Source: JADJSS01 sp046329815 (GTDB lineage Bacteria; Bacteroidota; Bacteroidia; Chitinophagales; JADIYW01). From it: DNA of 64,000 nucleotides. Of this stretch, positions 8,308-16,646 are shown in pieces. The position numbers and the translations under genes are program-made. The notes under the pieces are model-generated. The model worked only from the letters and a program-made list of their open reading frames with translations, did not search any database and was not told the origin of the DNA. Numbering within the stretch: the stretch's first letter is position 1; each line of letters begins with the position of its first letter. The DNA is taken from assembly GCA_046329815.1 (NCBI GenBank), contig JAXLTY010000002.1:1116001-1180000 (forward strand), read 5' to 3'.

Positions 8308-9390
8308 TCATAGCTTACTGCTTCTGTTGCGCAACAAATGGTCAGCAATCACTAAAGCAGCCATCGCTTCTACAATAGGCACCGCGCGCGGCAACACACA
8401 TGGGTCGTGTCTGCCTTTTCCCATTACCGTTGCATCATTACCGTCTTTGTCCACGGAATCCTGTTCTTTCATAATGGTCGCCACCGGTTTGAATGCTACA
8501 TTCATGTAAATATCCATACCATTGCTGATGCCACCTTGTATGCCACCGGAATGGTTGGTCTTTGTTTTTATATTACTGTCTTCGTCTTTATAAAATGCAT
8601 CATTGTGCTGCGAACCACGCAATTCCGTGCCTGCAAAACCACTGCCGTATTCAAAACCTTTTGCTGCGTTAATGCTTAGCATGGCTTTGCCTAAATCTGC
8701 ATGCAGTTTATCGAAGACCGGTTCGCCTAAACCGGCAGGAACGCCTTTAATGACACAGCTTACCAAGCCGCCAATCGTGTCACCGTCTTTCTTTACTTGT
8801 TTAATCAATTCGATCATTTTGTCCGCAGTCGCTTCATCCGGACAACGCACGATATTGTTCTCAGTTTTAGATAAATCTAATTCTGTATAGTTTTTCTCTA
8901 TTGAAATGTTTCCAACTTTAGAAACATAGGCATTTATTTCAATGCCAAAATGTTTGAGTAATTGTTTGGCAACAGCAGCAGCAGCTACACGTGCAGCCGT
9001 TTCTCTTGCAGAACTTCTGCCGCCACCGCGATAGTCGCGCGAACCGTATTTTGCATCGTAAGTAAAGTCTGCATGCGACGGACGAAAGCTGTCTTTGATG
9101 TGTTCGTAGTCTTTTGATTTCTGGTCTTCATTACGAATCAGAATACCTATTGGTGTTCCTTGTGTAATGCCTTCAAAAATACCGGAAAGAATCTCGAACT
9201 CATCTGCTTCCTTGCGTTGCGTAACGATTGCTGATTGTCCGGGTTTTCTTCTGTCCAGTTCCGACTGAATGAAAGCAGTATCGATCTTTAAACCTGCAGG
9301 ACAGCCATCAATGATAACACCTAATGCCGCGCCGTGGCTTTCGCCAAATGTAGTAATACGAAAAATTTCGCCGAATGAATTTCCTGCCAT
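8308..9390 (-). CDS. aroC: Chorismate synthase
   Basis: 360 aa, normal family length. It converts 5-enolpyruvylshikimate-3-phosphate to chorismate, the last common step of aromatic amino-acid synthesis, using reduced FMN. Signature segments are TTFGESHG (13-20), the RGGGRSSARETAARVAAAA FMN-binding motif (121-139) and the C-terminal GRHDPCVLPRAVPIVEAM. The ATG at 9390 gives the canonical MAGNSFGEIFRI start. It is a single gene; neighbours are unrelated. A -7 box TATCTTTG (minus strand, 9403-9396) lies only 5 nt before the ATG, so the mRNA may be leaderless (inference). It converges with the gene ending at 7812. Confidence 0.98.
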   Translation of the reverse strand: MAGNSFGEIFRITTFGESHGAALGVIIDGCPAGLKIDTAFIQSELDRRKPGQSAIVTQRKEADEFEILSGIFEGITQGTPIGILIRNEDQKSKDYEHIKDSFRPSHADFTYDAKYGSRDYRGGGRSSARETAARVAAAAVAKQLLKHFGIEINAYVSKVGNISIEKNYTELDLSKTENNIVRCPDEATADKMIELIKQVKKDGDTIGGLVSCVIKGVPAGLGEPVFDKLHADLGKAMLSINAAKGFEYGSGFAGTELRGSQHNDAFYKDEDSNIKTKTNHSGGIQGGISNGMDIYMNVAFKPVATIMKEQDSVDKDGNDATVMGKGRHDPCVLPRAVPIVEAMAALVIADHLLRNRSSKL

Positions 9391-9429
9391 ATCAACAAAG
9401 ATACTTCATCTTATGTTATCTGAACTTAA

Positions 9430-9990
9430 TTATTTTTTGGTAAATGTTCCTACTATACGAACATTTTTGTTATTTAAGTTAACTAGGTTGCTGAACGTAT
9501 CTAAAGAGGCGATACTTGTGCTGCAGCTTTTTATAATTAATTCTGTGGTAATCGTATTATCACAATTGAATTTTACCGTACCGCCTGCACGTAAATTCCA
9601 CAACTCGAAATTATCAAGCGGCGGTTCCAAACCTGTACCAATCTCGATAGCCCTGTTTTCAAAGATGATTGAATCTAAGGTCAGTACATTATTAGATACA
9701 TTATTAAGGTCGCCTATTACACTTAATTCCAAAAAATCGAAACTTAAAGCTATTTTGTTGCCTGCTAAGTTACTGTTCAGCAATTCATCATTGATTTCCG
9801 GTACTAAACCTGCATTTACCAAATCTATCGGTCCGATAAATACATGTTGTTTACCTTCGAATGAACCAATAATATTCTCACTGTTTCCATCGCAGATGCT
9901 TTCACCTGTTTTCGCTTTTTTACATCCGACAATGCCTTGTATCAACAGGCAACATACTATACCGCTAAAAATTAGTCTTTTCATATTCAT
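9430..9990 (-). CDS. Putative lipoprotein, unknown
   Basis: A 186-aa protein with a lipoprotein signal: basic start MNMKR, hydrophobic core and lipobox GIVGC with lipidation at C23, followed by KK. Residues 24-186 are predicted beta-rich; no family was recognised. Asp and Glu do not follow the cysteine, so surface or outer-membrane location cannot be decided. It starts 18 nt downstream of the lipoprotein gene ending at 10009 and is probably co-transcribed from the promoter at 10661-10691. Either M1 or M3 could be the start; the second gives the same mature protein. Confidence 0.7.
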   Translation of the reverse strand: MNMKRLIFSGIVCCLLIQGIVGCKKAKTGESICDGNSENIIGSFEGKQHVFIGPIDLVNAGLVPEINDELLNSNLAGNKIALSFDFLELSVIGDLNNVSNNVLTLDSIIFENRAIEIGTGLEPPLDNFELWNLRAGGTVKFNCDNTITTELIIKSCSTSIASLDTFSNLVNLNNKNVRIVGTFTKK

Positions 9991-10008
9991 AGTTTTGATT
10001 TTTAATTT

Positions 10009-10644
10009 TTAATAATCTCCGAAATAGATCGCTTTATTTGCAACGTTACAGAATGCAATTGATTTTATAGTTAAACTTTGTCCATCGGCTGATAAATTCA
10101 ATTTAATGTATCCATATTTATAATTGCCACTGCTTACTTCATTTCTATAAGCAATAAATCTATCGCCTAAACCATTAAAGCCAAAACCACCTTCCGTATT
10201 TTTGATGTACAGAGCTCCATACGTATTATCTCCATATCCATCTATTTCTTCCCAGGCACCCTGATAAGTATCCACTTTATAACCTTCTAAAAAGCATGGT
10301 AAAAAATCATCTGATCTTTGCCCAACTCTAAGCACAATTTCTTCCTGAAAATATACATCTGAATTATAGTCGGTAGAAATGTCGATGTATTTATAAGGAC
10401 TATACTGATAGATACTTATATGAAAGTCATGACCAAATGCGTTTATGATAGTATCTAAATAAGTGCTCCGATTGGTATTTATAGTTAAATTTAATGTCTG
10501 TGCTTCAACATCCGGATCATTTTCGGGAGCTCGTTTGGAAATATTAGGTGATGTTTTTTCGTCATCCTCTTTTTTACAACTACTGATAAAAAATACCGGA
10601 AGAAATGCGGCTAGTAACAGCGATCTAAAAAATACTTGCTTCAT
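10009..10644 (-). CDS. Putative lipoprotein, unknown
   Basis: 211 aa with a lipoprotein signal (MKQVFFRSLLLAAFLPVFFI, lipobox ISSC, C23). A charged linker KKEDDEKTSP is followed by a domain with many Tyr/Asn/Gly residues (SPYKYIDISTDYNS, DGYGDNTYGALYI, SGNYKYGYIKLNLS) that reads as a beta-sheet secreted domain. No family was recognised. It is the first gene of a two-lipoprotein operon with the gene at 9430, transcribed from a well-formed promoter just upstream. The two proteins share no evident sequence similarity beyond the signal. Confidence 0.7.
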   Translation of the reverse strand: MKQVFFRSLLLAAFLPVFFISSCKKEDDEKTSPNISKRAPENDPDVEAQTLNLTINTNRSTYLDTIINAFGHDFHISIYQYSPYKYIDISTDYNSDVYFQEEIVLRVGQRSDDFLPCFLEGYKVDTYQGAWEEIDGYGDNTYGALYIKNTEGGFGFNGLGDRFIAYRNEVSSGNYKYGYIKLNLSADGQSLTIKSIAFCNVANKAIYFGDY

Positions 10645-10660
10645 AGTTTTTCCTTTTAGT

Positions 10661-10691
10661 CAAATTTAACAAATCTCTGCAACAATGCAAA
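10661..10691 (-). promoter_or_regulatory. Promoter of the lipoprotein operon
   Basis: On the minus strand TTTG (10691-10688), a 19-bp spacer and TAAATTTG (10668-10661) fit the Bacteroidota consensus, 16 bp upstream of the ATG at 10644. Confidence 0.65.
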
Positions 10692-10825
10692 TACTTAATT
10701 TGTAGTACATTATACATAATCAATAATATTACTTCATGTATTTTAATTTTAATTTTCAACTTAAATACACGTTGAAAATTCAATCATAGCAACATAGTTT
10801 TAGTAACTTGCAGCAAATATCCGAT

Positions 10826-12484
10826 ATGAAAAAAATCATTTTACTGTCTGTACTTTTTTGCTGCATTCAACTTACACATTCACAAACCACGACTAAAGCA
10901 ACTGCCACAAACGCGCGACCAAAATTAGTGGTTGGTATTGTGGTTGACCAGATGCGCTGGGATTTTTTATATCGTTATTATGACCGTTATTCCAAAGGTG
11001 GTTTCAAGCGTTTGATGAATGATGGCTTTGCTTGTGAAAATACCTTTATACCATACACACCAACCGTTACTGCTGCCGGACATACCTGTGTGTACACCGG
11101 TTCGGTGCCGGCTATACATGGAATTGTCGGCAATGGCTTTTATGATTATACCTCGAATCGCGAGCTGTATTGCAGTGAAGATAAATCGGTGAAAACAGTA
11201 GGCGCTGCTAACGAAAATGGACAGATGAGTCCGAAAAATATGCTGGTGACTTCTGTGTGCGATGAACTAAAACTGGCTACTAATTTCAGAAGTAAAGTGA
11301 TCGGTATTGCTATCAAAGACCGCGGTGCTATACTGCCGGCAGGTCACAGCGCTGACGCTGCTTACTGGTATGACAGCAAGAGCGGCAATTTTATTTCTTC
11401 TTCTTTTTATTTTAAAAACCTGCAATTGCCAAAGTGGACACAGGATTTCAATGCATCTAATGCTATTAATAAATATTATGAAAAGAACTGGAACACGTTG
11501 TATCCAATTAATACCTATGCTCAAAGCGATACTGACATTAATACTTATGAAAGCGCGCCGTTAGGCAATGATCAAAAAGGATTTCCATACGACTTAAAAC
11601 GCTTTATCGATAAAAAAGATTTTGGCAAGATACGCAGCACGCCGTATGGCAATTCATTAACCGTTGATTTTGCAGAAGCTGCTGTACTGAATGAAAAGTT
11701 AGGCAAAGATTCTATTACTGATTTCCTGACGGTTTCTTTTTCTTCTACCGATTATATTGGTCATGCGTTTGGTCCGAATGCTGTAGAAGTGGAAGATACT
11801 TATTTGCGTTTAGATAAAGACCTGGAAGCATTTCTTGCATTCTTGGACAAACAAGTTGGCGCGAATAACTATACGGTGTTTTTAACGGCAGACCATGGCG
11901 TGGCACATGTTCCGGGTTTCCTGGATAAACATAACTTACCTAATGGTGGTGTGGTTGGTTCGAAAACAGATTCTATTTTGAATGCACAATTAAAGCAACA
12001 ATTTGGTGTGGACAGTCTTTGTTTAGGCAGTTGGAATTACCAGTTTTACCTGAATCATAAACTGATAAAAGAAAAAAATTTAGATCAGCAAAAAATCATT
12101 GATTACAGCATAACACTTATTCAGCAAGTGGATGGTGTGGAACGCGCTTTTGAATACAGCAAACTGCCGCAAACCATCTTGCCGAATACGCTAAAAGATA
12201 TGTTTACGAATGGTTATTATCCAAGCCGCTGCGGCGATATTATGGTAATCTTAAAACCCGGATACATTGACGATGAATACAACAGCAAAGGCACTACGCA
12301 TGGCATCTGGAGTCCGTATGATGCGCATATACCATTATTGTTTTATGGTTATGGTATTAATAAAGGTAAGCTGTATGACAAAGTATATATGACCGATATC
12401 GCTGCAACTATTTCGGCTTTGCTGCATATACAAATGCCGAGTGGTTGTATTGGTAATGTGATTAAGGAAGCGATTAAGAAGTAA
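10826..12484 (+). CDS. PafA-like alkaline phosphatase family protein
   Basis: 552 aa from the ATG at 10826; the upstream TTG would break the signal peptide. The export signal is MKKIILLSVLFCCIQLTHSQ. The mature protein has the alkaline phosphatase superfamily core: VVGIVVDQMRWDF (metal-ligand Asp, residue 41), TPTVTAAGHTCVYTGS (residues 78-93, carrying the nucleophilic threonine typical of PafA-type enzymes) and FLTADHGVAHVPG plus GTTHG as further metal ligands. PafA enzymes are secreted Zn-dependent phosphomonoesterases that release phosphate in the periplasm of Bacteroidota. Here nothing shows phosphate regulation. It is followed 7 nt later by a cytochrome c gene on the same strand. Confidence 0.9.
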   Translation: MKKIILLSVLFCCIQLTHSQTTTKATATNARPKLVVGIVVDQMRWDFLYRYYDRYSKGGFKRLMNDGFACENTFIPYTPTVTAAGHTCVYTGSVPAIHGIVGNGFYDYTSNRELYCSEDKSVKTVGAANENGQMSPKNMLVTSVCDELKLATNFRSKVIGIAIKDRGAILPAGHSADAAYWYDSKSGNFISSSFYFKNLQLPKWTQDFNASNAINKYYEKNWNTLYPINTYAQSDTDINTYESAPLGNDQKGFPYDLKRFIDKKDFGKIRSTPYGNSLTVDFAEAAVLNEKLGKDSITDFLTVSFSSTDYIGHAFGPNAVEVEDTYLRLDKDLEAFLAFLDKQVGANNYTVFLTADHGVAHVPGFLDKHNLPNGGVVGSKTDSILNAQLKQQFGVDSLCLGSWNYQFYLNHKLIKEKNLDQQKIIDYSITLIQQVDGVERAFEYSKLPQTILPNTLKDMFTNGYYPSRCGDIMVILKPGYIDDEYNSKGTTHGIWSPYDAHIPLLFYGYGINKGKLYDKVYMTDIAATISALLHIQMPSGCIGNVIKEAIKK

Positions 12485-12491
12485 AATTGAT

Positions 12492-12992
12492 ATGATAAAT
12501 AAAGCAGTAATTGTCTATTTAATGTTTTGCATTGCGCTGATGAATTGTGTTCGTGAAACAGAGCATACTAAAAATGATATTGCAGATCAGAATTTAACAG
12601 ATACTTTAGCAAATACTGTTGTGAACAATGTTTGTCATGAAAACGGAAAGATGTTGTTTAAAAATAACTGCACTTCCTGCCACGCGCCAAACGTAAAAAT
12701 CATAGCGAATCCATTTCAAGGTATTAAAAAAGCATATGGTTTAGACTGGTGTGTACAATTTATAAATAACAATGACAAATTGAGAGAAAGTGGCGATATC
12801 AGAGCAAACTATATCTTTTTATTGCATGGAAAATCCCTAATGACCAGATTTCCAGTCCTAGATAAAGAATCAATAAGTTGCATTTTAGATTATGTTGATT
12901 CATTTCCTATTGTTGACTCCAATTACTATCAGCATTATAAGCTTACAGAAGCAGAAATGAAAGCAGCAATAAAAGCAATGGAAAAGAATTAA
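12492..12992 (+). CDS. Mono-haem cytochrome c lipoprotein
   Basis: 166 aa. The lipoprotein signal ends in ALMNC (C19). One haem-binding motif CTSCH lies at residues 60-64 (NNCTSCHAPNVK). A methionine around residue 117 (SLMTRF) could be the distal ligand. This is a small c-type cytochrome domain anchored in the envelope, with about 40 residues of low-complexity linker (NDIADQNLTDTLANT) between lipid anchor and haem domain. It starts 7 nt after the phosphatase gene, so the two are likely co-transcribed, although no functional link is known. It belongs to class I-like cytochromes; the electron partner is unknown. Confidence 0.8.
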   Translation: MINKAVIVYLMFCIALMNCVRETEHTKNDIADQNLTDTLANTVVNNVCHENGKMLFKNNCTSCHAPNVKIIANPFQGIKKAYGLDWCVQFINNNDKLRESGDIRANYIFLLHGKSLMTRFPVLDKESISCILDYVDSFPIVDSNYYQHYKLTEAEMKAAIKAMEKN

Positions 12993-13086
12993 GTTCTTTA
13001 AAGCTCAACACTATTATTTAACAGTTGTACTATAAAAGCATAGGAATTCTGCTATATATCAGATATTTTTACATAAAATAAAAAAT

Positions 13087-14232
13087 ATGCGAAGAATATT
13101 GCCGTTTCTATTTTTGCTTTGCAGTTTATGCTGTAACGCACAAGACCTTAGCTTTGGCAGAAAGATAGTAGATACTCTGACGAGTTCTTATTTTTGGGGT
13201 CGCGGTTACACTAACAACGGCATGCAAAAGGCAGCAGATTTTTTAGCGGCTGAATTCAGCAGCTACGGCCTCGCTCCTATGAAAGGAAAAAGTTTTTTTC
13301 AAAATTATTCGTATCCTGTAAATACTTTTCCCGGAAAAATGGCACTTACGGTTAATGGTAACGTTCTTACACCAGGCAAGGATTTTATTGTTCAGGCAGG
13401 CAGTAAAGGTGTCAGCTCTAACGGCTATTTCAGCCAGGCAGACAGTGTGACCTTTATAGATAAAAGTGAAAGACTGATACTGAAACTGGAAGACAAACTT
13501 ACAATGGAAGCTTCGCAAAAAGTAGAAGACTTTAGCGTGGTGCAGGTTGTTAAAACAGCTTTAGATAAAAAACCTTTTGCATACAGAGCAGATATCGAAA
13601 ATAGCTTTATCAAGAAATTCAATGCTTCCAACGTTTGTGCTGTCGTAAAAGGTACTGCAAAACCGGATTCGTTTATCATCATTACTGCACACTATGACCA
13701 TTTAGGTGGTTTAGGTGCAGATACTTATTTCCCAGGCGCCAATGACAATGCAAGCGGCGTTGCGTTACTGATGAACCTTGCGCATTATTATGCCAAGCAT
13801 CCACAGCGATACAGCATTGGTTTTATTTTATTTTCAGGTGAAGAGATTGGTTTGCTGGGCTCGAAGTATTTCAGCGAAAATCCTTTAATTCCTTTACAGA
13901 AGATCCGCTTTCTGCTTAATACTGATCTTGCAGGAACCGGCGATGACGGAATTACTGTTGTGAATGCTACCGAGTTTCCTAAAGAGTTTGAATTATTGCA
14001 GAAAGTGAACACGACATCTAACTTACTGAAAGCGGTAAACCCAAGAGGAAAAGCAGCTAACAGTGACCATTATTTTTTTACAGAGTCAGGCGTGCCATCC
14101 TTTTTCTTTTACACATTAGGCGGTGTTAAATTCTATCATGATGTTTTTGATAAAAGCGAAACACTTCCTTTGAATGAACACGAAGACTTGTTTAAACTTG
14201 TGGTGCAGTTTAATGAGAAACTGATGCAGTAA
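13087..14232 (+). CDS. Secreted M28-family metallopeptidase
   Basis: 381 aa with signal peptide (MRRILPFLFLLCSLCCNAQ). All Zn ligands of M28 aminopeptidases are visible: H202 (AHYDHLGG), D220 (GANDNASG), E252/E253 (FSGEEIGLLG), D280 (NTDLAG) and H328 (NSDHYFF). The N-terminal ~190 residues hold the lid/PA-like region typical of this family, rich in beta strands. It is probably a periplasmic or secreted aminopeptidase that trims peptides; substrate specificity cannot be read from the sequence. The gene stands alone, 94 bp after the cytochrome gene and convergent with the thioesterase at 14290. Confidence 0.92.
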   Translation: MRRILPFLFLLCSLCCNAQDLSFGRKIVDTLTSSYFWGRGYTNNGMQKAADFLAAEFSSYGLAPMKGKSFFQNYSYPVNTFPGKMALTVNGNVLTPGKDFIVQAGSKGVSSNGYFSQADSVTFIDKSERLILKLEDKLTMEASQKVEDFSVVQVVKTALDKKPFAYRADIENSFIKKFNASNVCAVVKGTAKPDSFIIITAHYDHLGGLGADTYFPGANDNASGVALLMNLAHYYAKHPQRYSIGFILFSGEEIGLLGSKYFSENPLIPLQKIRFLLNTDLAGTGDDGITVVNATEFPKEFELLQKVNTTSNLLKAVNPRGKAANSDHYFFTESGVPSFFFYTLGGVKFYHDVFDKSETLPLNEHEDLFKLVVQFNEKLMQ

Positions 14233-14289
14233 TGCTGTACTTGTATGCAAATAAAATAGCAGCGAAACGTTACTAAGTTTACTATTGTT

Positions 14290-14718
14290 TTATTTAAAAC
14301 TCAATACTGCCATGGTGAGTCGTGAGATATTGATCAATTTATCTTTCTCATCATATATCTTAATTTCCCAAACCTGCGTTTTGCTGCCAATATGTATCGG
14401 CTTTGTGATGCCATATACAAAACCTTCGCGAACACCTTTTAAATGATTTGAATTGATATCCAAACCAACTGCATATTCTTTCGTGATGTCTAAACAAAGA
14501 TTGGCTGCAGTGCTGCCAATGGTTTCTGCCAGCACAACGCTCGCACCGCCGTGCAGCAAACCCATCGGCTGCTGTGTCCGATGATCTACAGGCATTTTAG
14601 CTTTTATAAAATCGTCGCCAATTTCTATAAACTCGATACCAAGATGTTGCACCATTGTATTGTTGCTGTTGTTTTGCAATGCTTCCAGTGCGATGTTCTG
14701 TGTTTTCCAAATCTGCAT
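14290..14718 (-). CDS. Hotdog-fold acyl-CoA thioesterase (PaaI/MenI-like)
   Basis: 142 aa, the length of a single hotdog domain. The motif QPMGLLHGGASVVLAETIGS (residues about 50-69) is the catalytic loop and helix of the PaaI/YdiI family, with a catalytic acid in LAET. Such enzymes hydrolyse aromatic or 1,4-dihydroxy-2-naphthoyl-CoA thioesters; a MenI role in menaquinone synthesis is possible but no men genes are nearby. It is cytoplasmic with no signal. It is divergent from the lipoprotein gene at 14787. Confidence 0.88.
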   Translation of the reverse strand: MQIWKTQNIALEALQNNSNNTMVQHLGIEFIEIGDDFIKAKMPVDHRTQQPMGLLHGGASVVLAETIGSTAANLCLDITKEYAVGLDINSNHLKGVREGFVYGITKPIHIGSKTQVWEIKIYDEKDKLINISRLTMAVLSFK

Positions 14719-14786
14719 TTAATTTTTATATTTGGATAAAAGTAAGCATAAATATTTATTTTTAAATTTACAGACAATAAGATTCT

Positions 14787-15218
14787 ATGTGCAAACCTAT
14801 CGGTTACTTATTCAGTTTTGTGCTATCGCACATGATATTCATTATGGCAGTTGTATTTGTTTCATGTACTAAAAATAATACGGAAACAGATGAGCCACAA
14901 AAAACGGTTGAAGGCAAATATATTGGCATTCGTAATTATATATATGAAGGTAAAAATCCAATCGATGGTGCCTTCTATAACGATACTTCTTACACTGATA
15001 CAATTGATGTGTTGCTGATTAAAGATTCCATACAATTCTATAATGGAAATTCCTATAATCAATACCTGAGAAACGATTCCGATTATTATACCGGTTACAG
15101 AAGCTATTATAAAATAAAGGCAGATACACTGTTTGATCAAAGTTCTTTTTACAGCGGAACTGATGCCGATCACTATGTTTCGTCAACAAATAAATTCAAA
15201 GGTGTTATCGTACGCTGA
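14787..15218 (+). CDS. Putative lipoprotein, unknown
   Basis: 143 aa. An extended N-terminus leads to hydrophobic segment MIFIMAVVFVSC, a lipobox with lipidation near C27, then TKNNTETDE. The mature part has the repeated look of an Ig-like or lipocalin-like beta sheet (GKYIGIRNYIYEGK, DTIDVLLIKDSIQFYNGNSY). Not recognised. Its last 14 bp overlap the 3' end of the convergent gene at 15205. Confidence 0.6.
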   Translation: MCKPIGYLFSFVLSHMIFIMAVVFVSCTKNNTETDEPQKTVEGKYIGIRNYIYEGKNPIDGAFYNDTSYTDTIDVLLIKDSIQFYNGNSYNQYLRNDSDYYTGYRSYYKIKADTLFDQSSFYSGTDADHYVSSTNKFKGVIVR

Positions 15219-15768
15219 CATTTAAATCAAAGACCAGGTAGAGTATAATTTTTTTATCGATGCTTTCCAGTTTTATCTCTTTTTGATCCGACAAATTATC
15301 ATTTTTGTCTTCCAGGTTTAAGCTGTTATACAAATTGAAGGTATTAAATTCCACAATACTTTTATTCTTATCCATAAGCTGCAACTTGAAATCCTGCTTT
15401 AAAACCGAAGACGGAATAATAGCAATATCGCTGAACTGTATTGTTTCAGGCGCTTCTATTTCATTGATATCAAAATAGTTTGTTTTTGCATAAACCAACT
15501 GATCCTGCATACACAGAAGCGTAAAAGCGTTCGTGCTTCTTTTAATTCTCACATCATAGCGTTCGCTTTCGCTTATTAATTTAAGTGAATCTGCTTTTTG
15601 CTGATTAAAATAATCATTTTTTAAAATACGTGCATTGGCTAAACTCACATTGGTAGTTACTTTATAGGACAATCCTTCTTCCTTAAAAATGTAATACAGA
15701 AAAACAGAAAAGAATATTGTTCCTAACAGTAAAAAAACAGATAACAATATACGGTTGGTGTTATTCAT
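15205..15768 (-). CDS. Single-pass membrane protein, unknown
   Basis: 187 aa. An N-terminal transmembrane helix (residues 7-29, ILLSVFLLLGTIFFSVFLYYIF) anchors a probably periplasmic domain of about 155 residues with mixed alpha/beta character. No domain was recognised. It starts 8 nt after the SIMPL gene on the same strand, so the two form an operon and may act together in the envelope. Its 3' end overlaps the convergent lipoprotein gene by 14 bp. Confidence 0.65.
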   Translation of the reverse strand: MNNTNRILLSVFLLLGTIFFSVFLYYIFKEEGLSYKVTTNVSLANARILKNDYFNQQKADSLKLISESERYDVRIKRSTNAFTLLCMQDQLVYAKTNYFDINEIEAPETIQFSDIAIIPSSVLKQDFKLQLMDKNKSIVEFNTFNLYNSLNLEDKNDNLSDQKEIKLESIDKKIILYLVFDLNVSVR

Positions 15769-15776
15769 ACAAAGTT

Positions 15777-16502
15777 TTATTCCATTTTAAATATTACCAC
15801 TACATTACACTCAAACTTGATCTTTTTAAAATCTAATTCTATTGCATCATTCGAGTATATTATTTTAGATGAAGCACCAACAGCAAATTTACTTTGTGTA
15901 CCATAACCGAAACCTGGTGATTTGCCAGTAAAATCATCAATATCTGCTATATACAATGCATTACCCACTTTTTGGTTTAATGGTTTGGTCAGGTTAACTG
16001 CATTCTCTTTTGCTTTCTTAACTGCCAGTGATCTAAGCTTCTGTAATAATTCATCTTTACCTGAATATTCTACTTTTGATATTCCTACATTTGAAATATC
16101 AATACTTTCCAATCCTGCAAATACTTTTTCAGCCAAATCTGCATTAGCGACCAACAGTGTGTAGTTTTTACTTTTCAGTACATTTTGTCCTTTAAAAATA
16201 TATTTTCTAAACATGCTATTCAAATCATCCACCGATAAATCCTGTGTAGTATTGATACCGATTTCCTTTAATTTAGCAATCATTCGGGTTTCCATTTCTT
16301 CAACTGATTTCTTGTTCTTGGTGTCTGTTTCATTGAGCTCTATAGACATGTATATTTTATCAGGAATTACCAATGTATCCACATGCGCTGTTGTTTCAAC
16401 ATACGGCTGATCGATATAATTCTTTGACTGACCAAATATGCTTTTTGTAATTACTGCTAAAAATAAAAATGCTGCTATTCTTTTCATCTTATTCGTTTTC
16501 AT
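15777..16502 (-). CDS. SIMPL-domain (DUF541) periplasmic protein
   Basis: 241 aa with export signal (core AAFLFLAVITKSIFGQ; the start may be M1 or M6). The mature part is a SIMPL/DUF541 domain: PYVETTAHVDTLVIPDKIYM, then a helix with KKSVEEMETRM, a central conserved stretch SNVGISKVEYSG, and KAKENAVNLTKPLNQKVGN followed by the C-terminal strand. Members form oligomeric rings in the bacterial periplasm (BP26/Omp28 family); the function is poorly known. It is first in a two-gene operon with the membrane protein at 15205. Confidence 0.88.
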   Translation of the reverse strand: MKTNKMKRIAAFLFLAVITKSIFGQSKNYIDQPYVETTAHVDTLVIPDKIYMSIELNETDTKNKKSVEEMETRMIAKLKEIGINTTQDLSVDDLNSMFRKYIFKGQNVLKSKNYTLLVANADLAEKVFAGLESIDISNVGISKVEYSGKDELLQKLRSLAVKKAKENAVNLTKPLNQKVGNALYIADIDDFTGKSPGFGYGTQSKFAVGASSKIIYSNDAIELDFKKIKFECNVVVIFKME

Positions 16503-16562
16503 ATTACTTATTTATTCTACTCTAAAATAAGTGGTATAATTTGTATTTCCAAACAAAAGAAA

Positions 16563-16582
16563 GAGTCCGCGAAGGCGGACTC
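16563..16582 (-). terminator. Intrinsic terminator of the TonB receptor gene
   Basis: A perfect 8-bp stem GAGTCCGC / GCGGACTC with a 4-nt loop, followed on the minus strand by TTTCTTTTG. It lies 65 bp past the receptor stop codon. Confidence 0.82.
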
Positions 16583-16646
16583 CGAAAAACCATTACGAAC
16601 AAATAAGAATGATATATTCACCAAACACCATTCCTTTAACTATCTA

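Noticed and set aside
8157..8348. 63-codon minus-strand ORF at the end of chorismate synthase
   Set aside because: Overlaps the aroC 3' end in another frame and has no independent support.
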